Of a stretch of 52,633 nucleotides of DNA, positions 46,101 through 52,633 are shown piece by piece. Under the pieces are notes generated by a model, which saw nothing but the letters and a program-made list of their open reading frames with translations, had not been told where the DNA came from and did no database searches. This stretch comes from Jannaschia formosa (GTDB lineage: Bacteria; Pseudomonadota; Alphaproteobacteria; Rhodobacterales; Rhodobacteraceae): NCBI RefSeq assembly GCF_003340555.1, contig NZ_QPLJ01000025.1, forward strand, positions 1 through 52,633, given 5' to 3'. The translations under genes were made by a program, and so were the position numbers. Position 1 is the first letter of the stretch. Every line of letters begins with the position of its first letter.

Positions 46101-46252
46101 CCCAGGCCATCCGCAACCGCTGGATCCCCGCGATCAACGGCACGGGCCGCCACGGCCGCTGGCACTTCGCCGAGCTGCGCGCGATCCACGACTTCCGCCC
46201 CGAGCTCGACGCCGCCATCGACGCCCTGCTGGGCGAGGAGATCCCCGCATGA
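43196..46252 (+). CDS. BPTD_3080-type restriction endonuclease/helicase
   Basis: The 1018-residue protein has an SF2 helicase core with Walker A in LATGAGKTTVMAM (about 186-196), a DEAH-like VVLNDEAHHC (about 320), and late helicase motifs in GWDANNVTHILGLR and QVMGRALRR. At the C-terminus, RRYRPDFLIRL and LIVEVKGF (about 935-958) form a PD-(D/E)xK nuclease. The layout is that of type III restriction (Res) subunits, in the branch named BPTD_3080. ATG 43196 matches the usual start. Its stop overlaps the next start as ATGA, and a modification gene lies two genes downstream. Confidence 0.87.
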   Translation: MTTPNDFFDRPILNSPYAAPSRHWELDEDDRPTHRIIDDRRGSKLATALPSVAPGHRAAATGSLFEGHGHETARTAIDPSPFVERLRRELHLWRGIPDPANWRVSPVTQNLLRHWRAIQADATRPIRPFFCQLEAVEAAIWLAEVAPRSGKTGRWFLDRLAIGNNIALLSEGAEVDATPPDLLRTAFKLATGAGKTTVMAMLIAWQALNAARGKGGSRFSRNFLVVAPGITIKDRLRVLQPNDPQNAYDKIGLIPAELRRDMEKARIVIINFHAFKRRDRFDAASGTRRALEGHGAPLETAETEGEMVQRVVGDMRDIVVLNDEAHHCYRPRPQAEPEQLTGDALKEARQNVEDARLWLDGLEAVARRNGVRGVYDLSATPFFIAGSRWAEGTLFPWVVSDFSLMDAIESGIVKLPRVPVSDNAGAGSVIYRDLWGAVGKKLTRMKKDADPQKLPSEVKTALDALHGHYEKTHTEWRKVGMSIPPVFIVVCSNTNVSRAVRDYIAGYEYTDEDGTIRHQHGALASFRNHDDAGDPLERPNTVLIDSAALESGDAVDAAFKQAHAAEIDAFQRERKTRGEHDPITETDLLREVMNTIGQEGRLGGGVRCVVSVSMLTEGWDANNVTHILGLRAFGSRLLCEQVMGRALRRMSYAPGEHTDPDGRPLFRTEYADIMGIDGLALGEPRVSPPQPPRRTIHVHAVPAQAQAEITFPRVDGYRTDLPSERLAVDLSRLEPYVLTPEKVGPAEVRMAGLIGERHDLTLDHLDDVRSSTIAFEIASYWAMQKLRDANAAPKPHLFLQAKRILREWLDPKNGHVAFKGGTKPAQLLYRQITEEVCDLLMGALVDAPTGDPVIRPVLDSFAPEGSTADVTFHVGEREHMHQPDPRRSHLNWMIGDSGWEVRLAQILDAHPRVLAYAKNHNLGFEVPYTADGEPRRYRPDFLIRLDAPDPTTLIVEVKGFRDHDAMLKAQAIRNRWIPAINGTGRHGRWHFAELRAIHDFRPELDAAIDALLGEEIPA

Positions 46253-47175
46253 CCGACATCGCCTTTGGCCGCCTCATCGACCTGCCCCTGCGCGAGGCCT
46301 GGCCGCACGAGGCCCACGCCTTCACCCCCTGGCTTGCCCGGAACATCGACCACCTCTCCGAGGCGATCGGCCTCCCGCTGGAGCTGACCGGAACCGAGGT
46401 CGCTGTCGAGACCTTCTCGGCCGACATTCTCGCGCGGAACCCCCAGGACGGCGGCGTGGTGCTGATCGAGAACCAGCTCGAGACGACGGACCACACCCAT
46501 CTCGGCCAGATCATGACCTACCTCGCGGGGCTCGAGGCCGAGACCGTGATCTGGATCGCCCCCGCCTTCCGCGAGCCGCACCTCTCGGCGATCCGCTGGC
46601 TCAACGAGCATACGGCCGACGGCTTCGCCTTCTTCGCCGTCCGCCTGCGCGTCGTGCGCATCGGGGACAGCCCCTTCGCTCCCGTCTTCGAGATCGTGGA
46701 GAAGCCCAATGGCTGGGACCGCAGGCTGGAGCGTACGGTCCGCCAGGCCAGCGGCGAGCACAGCCCGCTCGGCGACCAGAGGGAGCGGTTCTGGTCAGCC
46801 TATCTCGACCGGCATCCGGAGGCCGGGGCGCTCGGCTTCAGGGTCACGCGGTCCGGGAACAACTACCAGTCGCTGCTCGACGGCGACGTCCGCATCTCCG
46901 CCTGGATCGGCGAGCGGCAAGGCGGGACCTATGTCGGCGGGCGCCACGGCGACAAGATGTCGGCGGCCGGACGCCTCGCCGATGTCGGGGCAGAGATCGG
47001 GGACGCCCTCGGCGTGACCTGCGACCTGTCCGACCCCTCCGGCCACATCCTGGGGGAGCGCGTCGACATCTCCTGGCACGACGAGGCCACATGGCCCGAG
47101 CTCATCGACCAGCTCGAAACCCTGCGCCGCCGCTATGCGGAGGCGATCACTGCCGCGATTGGGAAGGACGCCTGA
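46249..47175 (+). CDS. DUF4268-type nuclease-like protein
   Basis: The 308-residue protein has an N-terminal PD-(D/E)xK-like fold: SADILARN, VVLIENQLETTDHTHLGQIM, then TVIWIAPAFREPHLSAIRWL. The ENQ triad replaces the common ExK. The C-terminal half (FWSAYLDRHPE, RISAWIGERQG and on) fits DUF4268. These proteins are found with restriction-modification genes, but their role is unsettled. The gene is coupled on both sides (ATGA to the endonuclease, TGATG to the methyltransferase), so it is an integral part of this operon. Confidence 0.78.
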   Translation: MTDIAFGRLIDLPLREAWPHEAHAFTPWLARNIDHLSEAIGLPLELTGTEVAVETFSADILARNPQDGGVVLIENQLETTDHTHLGQIMTYLAGLEAETVIWIAPAFREPHLSAIRWLNEHTADGFAFFAVRLRVVRIGDSPFAPVFEIVEKPNGWDRRLERTVRQASGEHSPLGDQRERFWSAYLDRHPEAGALGFRVTRSGNNYQSLLDGDVRISAWIGERQGGTYVGGRHGDKMSAAGRLADVGAEIGDALGVTCDLSDPSGHILGERVDISWHDEATWPELIDQLETLRRRYAEAITAAIGKDA

Positions 47176-50078
47176 TGCCCGACGACAACAACGTCACCCA
47201 CCTGAGCCACGGCGCCCAGGCCGCCAACATTCCCACCGCCGAGCATGAGCCTGTCCTGCGCCCCGAGGACAAGGCGCCGATCCGGCTCGCCATCGCGCAA
47301 CGCGACCCGGACATGGACCCGCAGCTCGTCTGGCGCGGCAAGCGCACCGGCCCGCTGGAAGTGAACGCGCCGCCCATCTACGTGCAGGAGCATGTGCACC
47401 CCAAGGCGCTGATCGAGGACCTGAAGGCCGGGCGCGCGCGGGAGGAGGACCTGTTCGGCCATTTCGGCCTGACCGACGAGGACCGCGAGGCGGAGGTGGA
47501 GTTCTACCGCCACACCCGCAAATGGTCGAACCGCTTCATCCTGGGCGACTCGCTGGAGGTGATGACCTCGTTGGCCGAACGCGAGGGGCTGCGCGGCAAG
47601 GTGCAGGCGATCTATGTCGATCCGCCCTACGGGATCAGGTTCAACTCCAACTTCCAGTGGTCGACCAACTCGCGCGACGTGAAGGACGGCAACAAGGACC
47701 ACCTGACCCGCGAGCCCGAGCAGGTCCGCGCCTTCCGCGACACCTGGCGCGACGGCATCCATTCCTATCTCGGCTATCTCCGCGACCGGCTGGTGGCGGC
47801 GCGGGAGCTTCTGACGGAAAGCGGGTCCTGCTTCGTGCAGATCGGCGACGAGAACGTCCACCGGGTGCGGGTGTTAATGGACGAGGTGTTTGGGGAGGAG
47901 AATTTCGTCAGCCAGATTGTCCTCAAGACGACCAGCGGCGCAGGCAGTCCCAGTGGTGGGACGCTGACTCTCGCTGGCGTATATGACTCAGTCCTCTGGT
48001 ATTCACGCGATGCAGAACGCGTGAAGTATCGCCAACTCTACTTTGAGAAGGCTGATATGGCATCTGCATCGCTCTACAAGCGTTTTACTGATTATTCCGG
48101 AGAATATAGAAATGCTACCGAAGCTGAATTGTCGGGGAATATCGCTGCTAAGACTGGTGGCAGTACTTTTCGCCCAGACAACCTTACGAGCCAGAGTTCT
48201 CCGGAAAGCGCGCTCTTCCCTGTGTCGCATCAAGGAAATAAATCAAAGCCTGGAAAGGGTGGATGGAAGACGAATATCGTTGGTATGAGTCGATTGAAGG
48301 CGGCAAATCGGCTGTTCACGACGAAGAATGCAACCTTTCAATATGTTCGTAGGCTTGACGACTTCAACGTAGCTCCGATCAATAACGTCTGGGTGGACGT
48401 CGGAACAGGATCGTTCACTGCCGACAAGGTCTATATTGTTCAAACGAATGAGAAGATCATCCAACGCTGCCTCCTCATGACCACCGACCCCGGCGACCTC
48501 GTGCTCGACCCCACCGCGGGCTCCGGCACCACCGCCCACGTGGCCGAGCACTGGGGCCGCCGCTGGATCGCCATCGACACCTCCCGCGTGGCGCTCGCCC
48601 TCGCCCGCGCCCGTGTCATGGGCGCGAAGTATCCCGCCTACCTCCTGCGCGACTCCCCCGAAGGCCAGGCCCGCATGGAGAAGGAGGGCTGGGCCTCCCC
48701 GCGCGCCGAGGAGCGCCCCCGCTACGAACGCGACGTCGCCCAGGGCTTCGTCTGCGAGCGCGTCCCCCACATCACCCTCAAGGCCATCGCCAACAACCCC
48801 GCCATCGACACCCTGTGGGAGCGGCACCAGCCCGCCGTCGAGCAGGCCCTGTCCGACCTCAACGCGGCCCTCCGCGCCGACCCGCCCGCGACCCCGTTCG
48901 AGGTGACGCAGGGCGGCCGCAAGGGCACGAAGATCGCCTTCACCGAAGCCGGCGAGGTCACCATGCCCTCCGGCGAGCCCGCCCCCGCCGGCGGCCTGAT
49001 GGAGTGGGAGGTGCCCCGCGACCTCTCCGATCTCGTCGGACGCATATCCGACGCGGATCACCCGTCCGTCACCCGTAAATCGCACGCCCGTTTCTGGGAG
49101 GCCCGCATCGCCCGCCAGCGCGCCATCGACGCTGCCATCGAGAAGAAGGGCAGGGAGGACGACTACGAGGTGCTTCACGACAAGCCCTTCGAGGACAGGA
49201 AGAAAATCCGCGTCGCCGGCCCCTTCACCGTCGAAAGCCTGTCGCCCCATCGCACCCCCGTCACCGACGAGGACGGCGAACTGATCGCAGAGCCGAACCC
49301 CGCCCCCGACCAGGACGCCTTCCGCGAGGCGATGCTGGAAAATCTCTTGAAATCAGGGGTTCACCAAGCCGGTCGCGAGGATCGCATCGAATTCGAGGAT
49401 CTCGCCACCTGGCCCGGTCTCTACGTCACCGCGAAAGGCACCTACCGTGAAGGGGATATTAACCGCTCTGCCGGAATCTTCCTCGGCCCCGAATATGGAA
49501 CGGTGTCGCGCACCGACCTCGTCGAGGCCGCGACCGAGGCCGCCGACGCGGGCTGCGACGTCCTGATCGCCTGCGCCTTCAACTTCGACGCCCGCGCCCA
49601 GGACTTCCGCCGCCTCGGCCGCGTCCCTGTCCTGCACGCCCGGATGCACCCGGACCTGCACATGGCGGGCGAGCTGAAGGCCGGCGGCGGCAACCTCTTC
49701 GCGGTCTTTGGTGAGCCGGATATCCGGTTGATCGAAGAGGGAGATTTCCTCCGCGTCGCCGTCGAGGGCATTGACATCTTCCGCCCCGCCACGGGCGAAG
49801 TCGTCACCACCTCCCCCGACGAGATCGCCTGCTGGTTCATCGACACCGACTATTCCGGCGAAGCCTTCTTCGTCCGCCAGGCCTACTTCCCCGGCGCCGA
49901 GACCCCCTACAAGTCCATTCGCGCCGCCTTGAAGGCCGATGTCGACCAGGACGCCTGGGACAGCCTCAAGCGAACGACGTCACGTCAATTCCCGAAGCCA
50001 CGCGGCGGCCGCATTGCGGTCAAGGTTGTCAACCACTTGGGGGACGAAGTGATGAAGGTTCTCCGCATCTCAACATGA
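47175..50078 (+). CDS. Type III-like site-specific DNA methyltransferase (Mod), beta class
   Basis: The 967-residue protein has the catalytic motif DPPYG (about residue 149) before the AdoMet-binding motif LDPTAGSGTTAHVAEHWG (about 444), the beta-class order shared by type III Mod subunits. It should methylate adenine or cytosine N4 in a short site. The segment between the motifs (about 235-435) is the likely target-recognition domain. It is encoded by DNA of clearly lower G+C than the rest. A large C-terminal half (residues 500-967) goes beyond ordinary Mod length. It overlaps both neighbours. Confidence 0.87.
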   Translation: MPDDNNVTHLSHGAQAANIPTAEHEPVLRPEDKAPIRLAIAQRDPDMDPQLVWRGKRTGPLEVNAPPIYVQEHVHPKALIEDLKAGRAREEDLFGHFGLTDEDREAEVEFYRHTRKWSNRFILGDSLEVMTSLAEREGLRGKVQAIYVDPPYGIRFNSNFQWSTNSRDVKDGNKDHLTREPEQVRAFRDTWRDGIHSYLGYLRDRLVAARELLTESGSCFVQIGDENVHRVRVLMDEVFGEENFVSQIVLKTTSGAGSPSGGTLTLAGVYDSVLWYSRDAERVKYRQLYFEKADMASASLYKRFTDYSGEYRNATEAELSGNIAAKTGGSTFRPDNLTSQSSPESALFPVSHQGNKSKPGKGGWKTNIVGMSRLKAANRLFTTKNATFQYVRRLDDFNVAPINNVWVDVGTGSFTADKVYIVQTNEKIIQRCLLMTTDPGDLVLDPTAGSGTTAHVAEHWGRRWIAIDTSRVALALARARVMGAKYPAYLLRDSPEGQARMEKEGWASPRAEERPRYERDVAQGFVCERVPHITLKAIANNPAIDTLWERHQPAVEQALSDLNAALRADPPATPFEVTQGGRKGTKIAFTEAGEVTMPSGEPAPAGGLMEWEVPRDLSDLVGRISDADHPSVTRKSHARFWEARIARQRAIDAAIEKKGREDDYEVLHDKPFEDRKKIRVAGPFTVESLSPHRTPVTDEDGELIAEPNPAPDQDAFREAMLENLLKSGVHQAGREDRIEFEDLATWPGLYVTAKGTYREGDINRSAGIFLGPEYGTVSRTDLVEAATEAADAGCDVLIACAFNFDARAQDFRRLGRVPVLHARMHPDLHMAGELKAGGGNLFAVFGEPDIRLIEEGDFLRVAVEGIDIFRPATGEVVTTSPDEIACWFIDTDYSGEAFFVRQAYFPGAETPYKSIRAALKADVDQDAWDSLKRTTSRQFPKPRGGRIAVKVVNHLGDEVMKVLRIST
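47880..48480 (+). other. Low-G+C island within the methyltransferase gene
   Basis: Hand counts of the 60-base lines starting 48001, 48061 and 48241 give 29, 25 and 27 G+C (42-48%), against 46 of 60 for the line at 48541. The reading frame is unbroken. The stretch coincides with the presumed target-recognition domain. Confidence 0.8.
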
Positions 50079-52078
50079 CCGTCGCCCTCGCCACCAGCTT
50101 CACCAAGGCCCTCGGAAAGCTGACCGAGGACGAACGCAAGCAGGCCAAGATCACCGCCCTCGACGTGCAGACGGACCCGGACATGCCGGGTCTGTCGCTC
50201 CACCGTATCACCCATGCCCGGGACCCGAACTTCTGGTCCGCCCGCGTCAGCCGCGACCTGCGCCTGATCCTCCACAAGACGACCGGCTCGACCCTGATCG
50301 CCTATGTCGGCCATCACGACGACGCCTACGCTTGGGCGGAGCGGCGCCGGATCGAGGTGCATCCGAAGACCGGCGCGATGCAGATCGTCGAGCTTCGCGA
50401 ACGCATCGAGGACGTCGTCGTCCAGCGCTTCGTGGACGCGGAACTTCCGCCGGTCATCAACGGCTTCGACGCTGCCACGGTCCTCTCCTGGGGCGTGCCG
50501 GAGGACTGGGTCGAAGACGTGCTCGCGGCCACCGACGCAACCGTCCTCGACGTCGCGGGACACCTGCCAGAGGAGGCGGCGGAGGCCGTCCTCCGCGCTG
50601 CCGCCGGGGAGCCGCCCCTGGCCGAGCCGCCCGCGCCCGACGCCCCGACCGGCCTCGACCATCCCGATGCACGCCGCCGCTTCCGCCTGATCGGCGACCA
50701 GGCCGAGCTCGCCGCCGCCCTCGACGCGCCATGGGACGAGTGGACGATCTTCCTCCACCCCGCCCAGCGGGAGTTCGCCGAGCGCGACTTCTCCGGTCCC
50801 GCCCGCGTGATCGGCTCGGCCGGGACCGGAAAGACCGTCGTCGCCCTCCACCGCGCCGCGCGCCTGGCCCGCGCCGGTGGACGCGTCCTGCTGTCGACCT
50901 TCTCCGACAGCCTCGCCGTCGACCTCTCCGCCAAGACCGACCGCCTCGCCGCAGGCACCGCCTGGCGCGCGCTGATCGACGTCGCGACGGTCCGCGACGT
51001 CGTCGCGCGTCTGCTGCCGCCCGAGTTGCAGCTCGCCACGGACGCGCAGGTCGCCAAGGCGCTGTCGGCGGCAGCCGCGGCTGCCGAGGCCGCCCCGCAC
51101 CTCGACTTCCTGGAGGCCGAATGGCGCCTGATCGTCGATGCCTGGAACGTGACGGACGCTAACACCTACCGCGAGCTTCCCCGCCTCGGCCGCGGCGTCC
51201 GGCTCCCCGCTGGCAAGCGCGACGCGGTCTGGCCGATCTTCGAGCGCACCCGGACGACCTTGCTCGACGCGGGCGCAGTGACGCCTGCCGCCGCCATGCA
51301 CCGCGTCGCCGCGGACCTCGGCGCGGGCAAGCTCGCGCCGCCCTTCGATCACGTCATCGTGGACGAGGCGCAAGACCTCTCCCCGCCTGAGCTCACCCTC
51401 CTCGCAGCGCTGGCCAAAGACCGGCCGAACGGCCTTTTCTTCGCCGGAGACATCGGACAGCGCATCTTCCGCGCCCCTTTCCCCTGGAGCCGGGCCGGCG
51501 TCGACGTCCGGGGCCGATCGCGAGCGCTCAAGGTCAACTACCGCACCTCCCACGAGATCCGCATCCAGACCGAGACGCTGCTGCCGCGCCGCCTCGTCGA
51601 GGCTGACGGGCTGGAGGAGGACAGGACCGGGATCACCTCCGTCTTCCACGGTCCCCTGCCGGCCCTAAACGGCTTTCCTGATCCCGAGGCCGAGAAGAGC
51701 GCATGCATCGCATGGCTGGCCGCCCGGAAGGCCGAAGGCGCGTCCCCGGACCGAGCCGCGATCCTGGTCCGGTCGGAGGCGGAGGTTCCGCGGGGCGAAG
51801 CGGTCGCCGAGGGCTCGAACCACCCTATTCCGGTGCTGCTGATGCACGATGCGAAGGGGCGGGAATTCCAGACGGTGATCCTTGTGGCCTGCGATGCCGA
51901 CGTCGTTCCTTCCGAAGCCCGCCTGCTTGAAGCCGAGGATGAGCGCGCGATGGCCGAGGTGTTCGAGACCGAGCGCCACCTCCTCTACGTCGCCGCCACA
52001 CGGGCGCGCGACCACCTCTGGATCTCGGGCGTGGAGCCAGTCTCGGACTTCCTGATCGATCTCGTCACCGAAGCGTAA
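50075..52078 (+). CDS. RelE-like domain fused to a UvrD/Rep-type helicase
   Basis: The 667-residue protein begins with a RelE/ParE-like fold (LSLHRITHARDPNFWSARVS, DLRLILHKTTGSTLIAYVGH, DDAYAWAERR; about 40-90). After a linker comes an SF1 helicase: Walker A GSAGTGKT (about 247), VIVDEAQD (about 427), QRIFRAPFPWSRAGVD and LKVNYRTSHEIR, and a late LYVAATRARDHLWIS. The toxin-like domain could bind RNA or regulate the helicase. Its ATG overlaps the methyltransferase stop (ATGA), so it is the fourth coupled gene of the block. A nuclease domain is not visible. Confidence 0.87.
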   Translation: MTVALATSFTKALGKLTEDERKQAKITALDVQTDPDMPGLSLHRITHARDPNFWSARVSRDLRLILHKTTGSTLIAYVGHHDDAYAWAERRRIEVHPKTGAMQIVELRERIEDVVVQRFVDAELPPVINGFDAATVLSWGVPEDWVEDVLAATDATVLDVAGHLPEEAAEAVLRAAAGEPPLAEPPAPDAPTGLDHPDARRRFRLIGDQAELAAALDAPWDEWTIFLHPAQREFAERDFSGPARVIGSAGTGKTVVALHRAARLARAGGRVLLSTFSDSLAVDLSAKTDRLAAGTAWRALIDVATVRDVVARLLPPELQLATDAQVAKALSAAAAAAEAAPHLDFLEAEWRLIVDAWNVTDANTYRELPRLGRGVRLPAGKRDAVWPIFERTRTTLLDAGAVTPAAAMHRVAADLGAGKLAPPFDHVIVDEAQDLSPPELTLLAALAKDRPNGLFFAGDIGQRIFRAPFPWSRAGVDVRGRSRALKVNYRTSHEIRIQTETLLPRRLVEADGLEEDRTGITSVFHGPLPALNGFPDPEAEKSACIAWLAARKAEGASPDRAAILVRSEAEVPRGEAVAEGSNHPIPVLLMHDAKGREFQTVILVACDADVVPSEARLLEAEDERAMAEVFETERHLLYVAATRARDHLWISGVEPVSDFLIDLVTEA

Positions 52079-52290
52079 CGACTCCCATCTGCCCGCCGTC
52101 CTTCAGCGTGTGCGCATGGCGGCGAAGCTTGTGACAGCCAACGAACTCAGCTTGAGCTTCCGGAGCCGAGTTCTTCACCCCCTGCCAGTTTCCTGAAGGC
52201 AACGCTTATACCAACGGCCCTCTTTCCTGACTCGATTGTGAGGTGCGCGCGCTGTCGGGCCGTGATTCCCTTCTTTCGTTGACGGGAGGG
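52079..52290. other. Intergenic with probable left end of an IS630 element
   Basis: About 210 bases without a gene. A TATACCAACGG string near 52207-52217, a TA-flanked start typical of IS630-type elements, may mark the outer end of the insertion sequence. The other end lies outside the window, so the inverted repeat cannot be checked. Confidence 0.35.
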
Positions 52291-52296
52291 ATGGCG

Positions 52297-52633
52297 ATGA
52301 CGGTTGCGATCGCGCGGGATGATCTGGATGCGGCGGGGCTGCGGAAGGCGGTTGCCCGGAGCCGGGATGCCCGGGCGGCTCGGCGGATGCTGGCCTTGGC
52401 GATGGTTCTGGAGGGGGCGGATCGCAGGACGGCCGCCGAGGCCTGCGGGATGGACCGGCAGACGGTGAGGGGCGTCCCGGAAACAGGCCAGTGGCCTGTT
52501 TCAGCCCCGAACGGACTGGGTCCACCGCTACAACGACGGGGGCCTGGAGGGCCTGTCGGACCGGCGCGGGTCCGGGCCGCCCGCGCGGCTGAGCCCCGAG
52601 CAGCGGGCGGAGCTCGTCTTGATCGTCGAGGCG
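52297..52633 (+). pseudogene. IS630-type transposase, disrupted and cut by the window edge
   Basis: The first 58 codons encode the helix-turn-helix start of IS630-type transposases (MTVAIARDDLDAAGLRKAVA to ACGMDRQTVR). The frame then runs into a 43-base insert (52471-52513). After it, the native sequence resumes in another frame as DWVHRYNDGGLEGLSDRRGS, PPARLSPEQRAELVLIVEA. The insert length (43) is not a multiple of three, so the transposase is broken. ATG 52297 is chosen with GGGAGGG seven bases upstream. Confidence 0.8.
52480..52502. repeat. Perfect 23-base palindrome inside the transposase
   Basis: GAAACAGGCCA (52480-52490), one G, then TGGCCTGTTTC (52492-52502) form a perfect inverted repeat at the centre of the 43-base insert. 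From memory, similar GGAAACAG...CTGTTTC palindromes are widespread in Rhodobacteraceae genomes. It would fold as a strong hairpin in RNA. Confidence 0.85.

Noticed and set aside
43196-50078. Calling the first and third genes a plain type III restriction-modification system
   Set aside because: The interposed DUF4268-type gene, the coupled RelE-helicase and the oversized Mod do not fit the simple two-gene type III plan, so the plain label was not used.

Overview
The window is G+C-rich, densely coded DNA from an alphaproteobacterium, most probably a Rhodobacteraceae member. The evidence is gene content: a ScfR-type propionyl-CoA regulator beside propionyl-CoA carboxylase and methylmalonyl-CoA mutase, a DUF6497 protein, a DUF6538 integrase, and a lanthanide-type PQQ alcohol dehydrogenase system. 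This is a judgement from sequence reading; no search was run.

Positions 1-18178 form a periplasmic alcohol-oxidation region. A minus-strand operon reads pedF-type cytochrome c, MxaJ-like binding protein, CoxG, CoxS and the first codons of a CoxL-like molybdenum hydroxylase. Divergent from it are five plus-strand genes of the PQQ-associated ABC system: substrate-binding protein, beta-propeller, small secreted protein, ATPase and permease. Next come a PEP-CTERM-like surface protein and a substrate-binding protein plus ATPase with no permease gene. They are followed by the PQQ alcohol dehydrogenase with the DYD lanthanide signature, a HEXXH/FG-GAP repeat protein, and a regulatory trio (LuxR-type response regulator, FIST sensor, hybrid histidine kinase). 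A likely scheme is that alcohol is oxidised in the periplasm, electrons pass to cytochrome c, the aldehyde goes to the Cox-like hydroxylase, and the two-component system controls expression.

Positions 18229-25763 are ordinary chromosomal genes: AEC transporter, metallo-beta-lactamase-fold hydrolase, SLC13/TrkA_C transporter, YebC, DUF998 membrane protein, LysE exporter, EamA transporter and a thermonuclease. Positions 25928-39718 are the propionyl-CoA/methylmalonyl-CoA region: a second CoxG, pccR, a Bcr/CflA transporter, pccB, several small genes and tiny lipoproteins, pccA, a DUF4174 protein, a sulfotransferase-like protein and methylmalonyl-CoA mutase.

At 39787-39861 lies tRNA-Gln(TTG), followed at once by a tyrosine integrase, so the rest of the window is the left part of a genomic island. 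It holds a decayed TraG/VirD4 fragment and a translationally coupled four-gene block: a BPTD_3080-type restriction/helicase protein, a DUF4268-type nuclease-like protein, a beta-class DNA methyltransferase, and a RelE-like domain fused to a UvrD helicase. It ends in an IS630-type transposase fragment broken by a 43-base insert that contains a perfect palindrome. The four-gene block is the best candidate for an incompletely described defence system. The methyltransferase carries a conspicuously A+T-rich segment at its presumed target-recognition domain.
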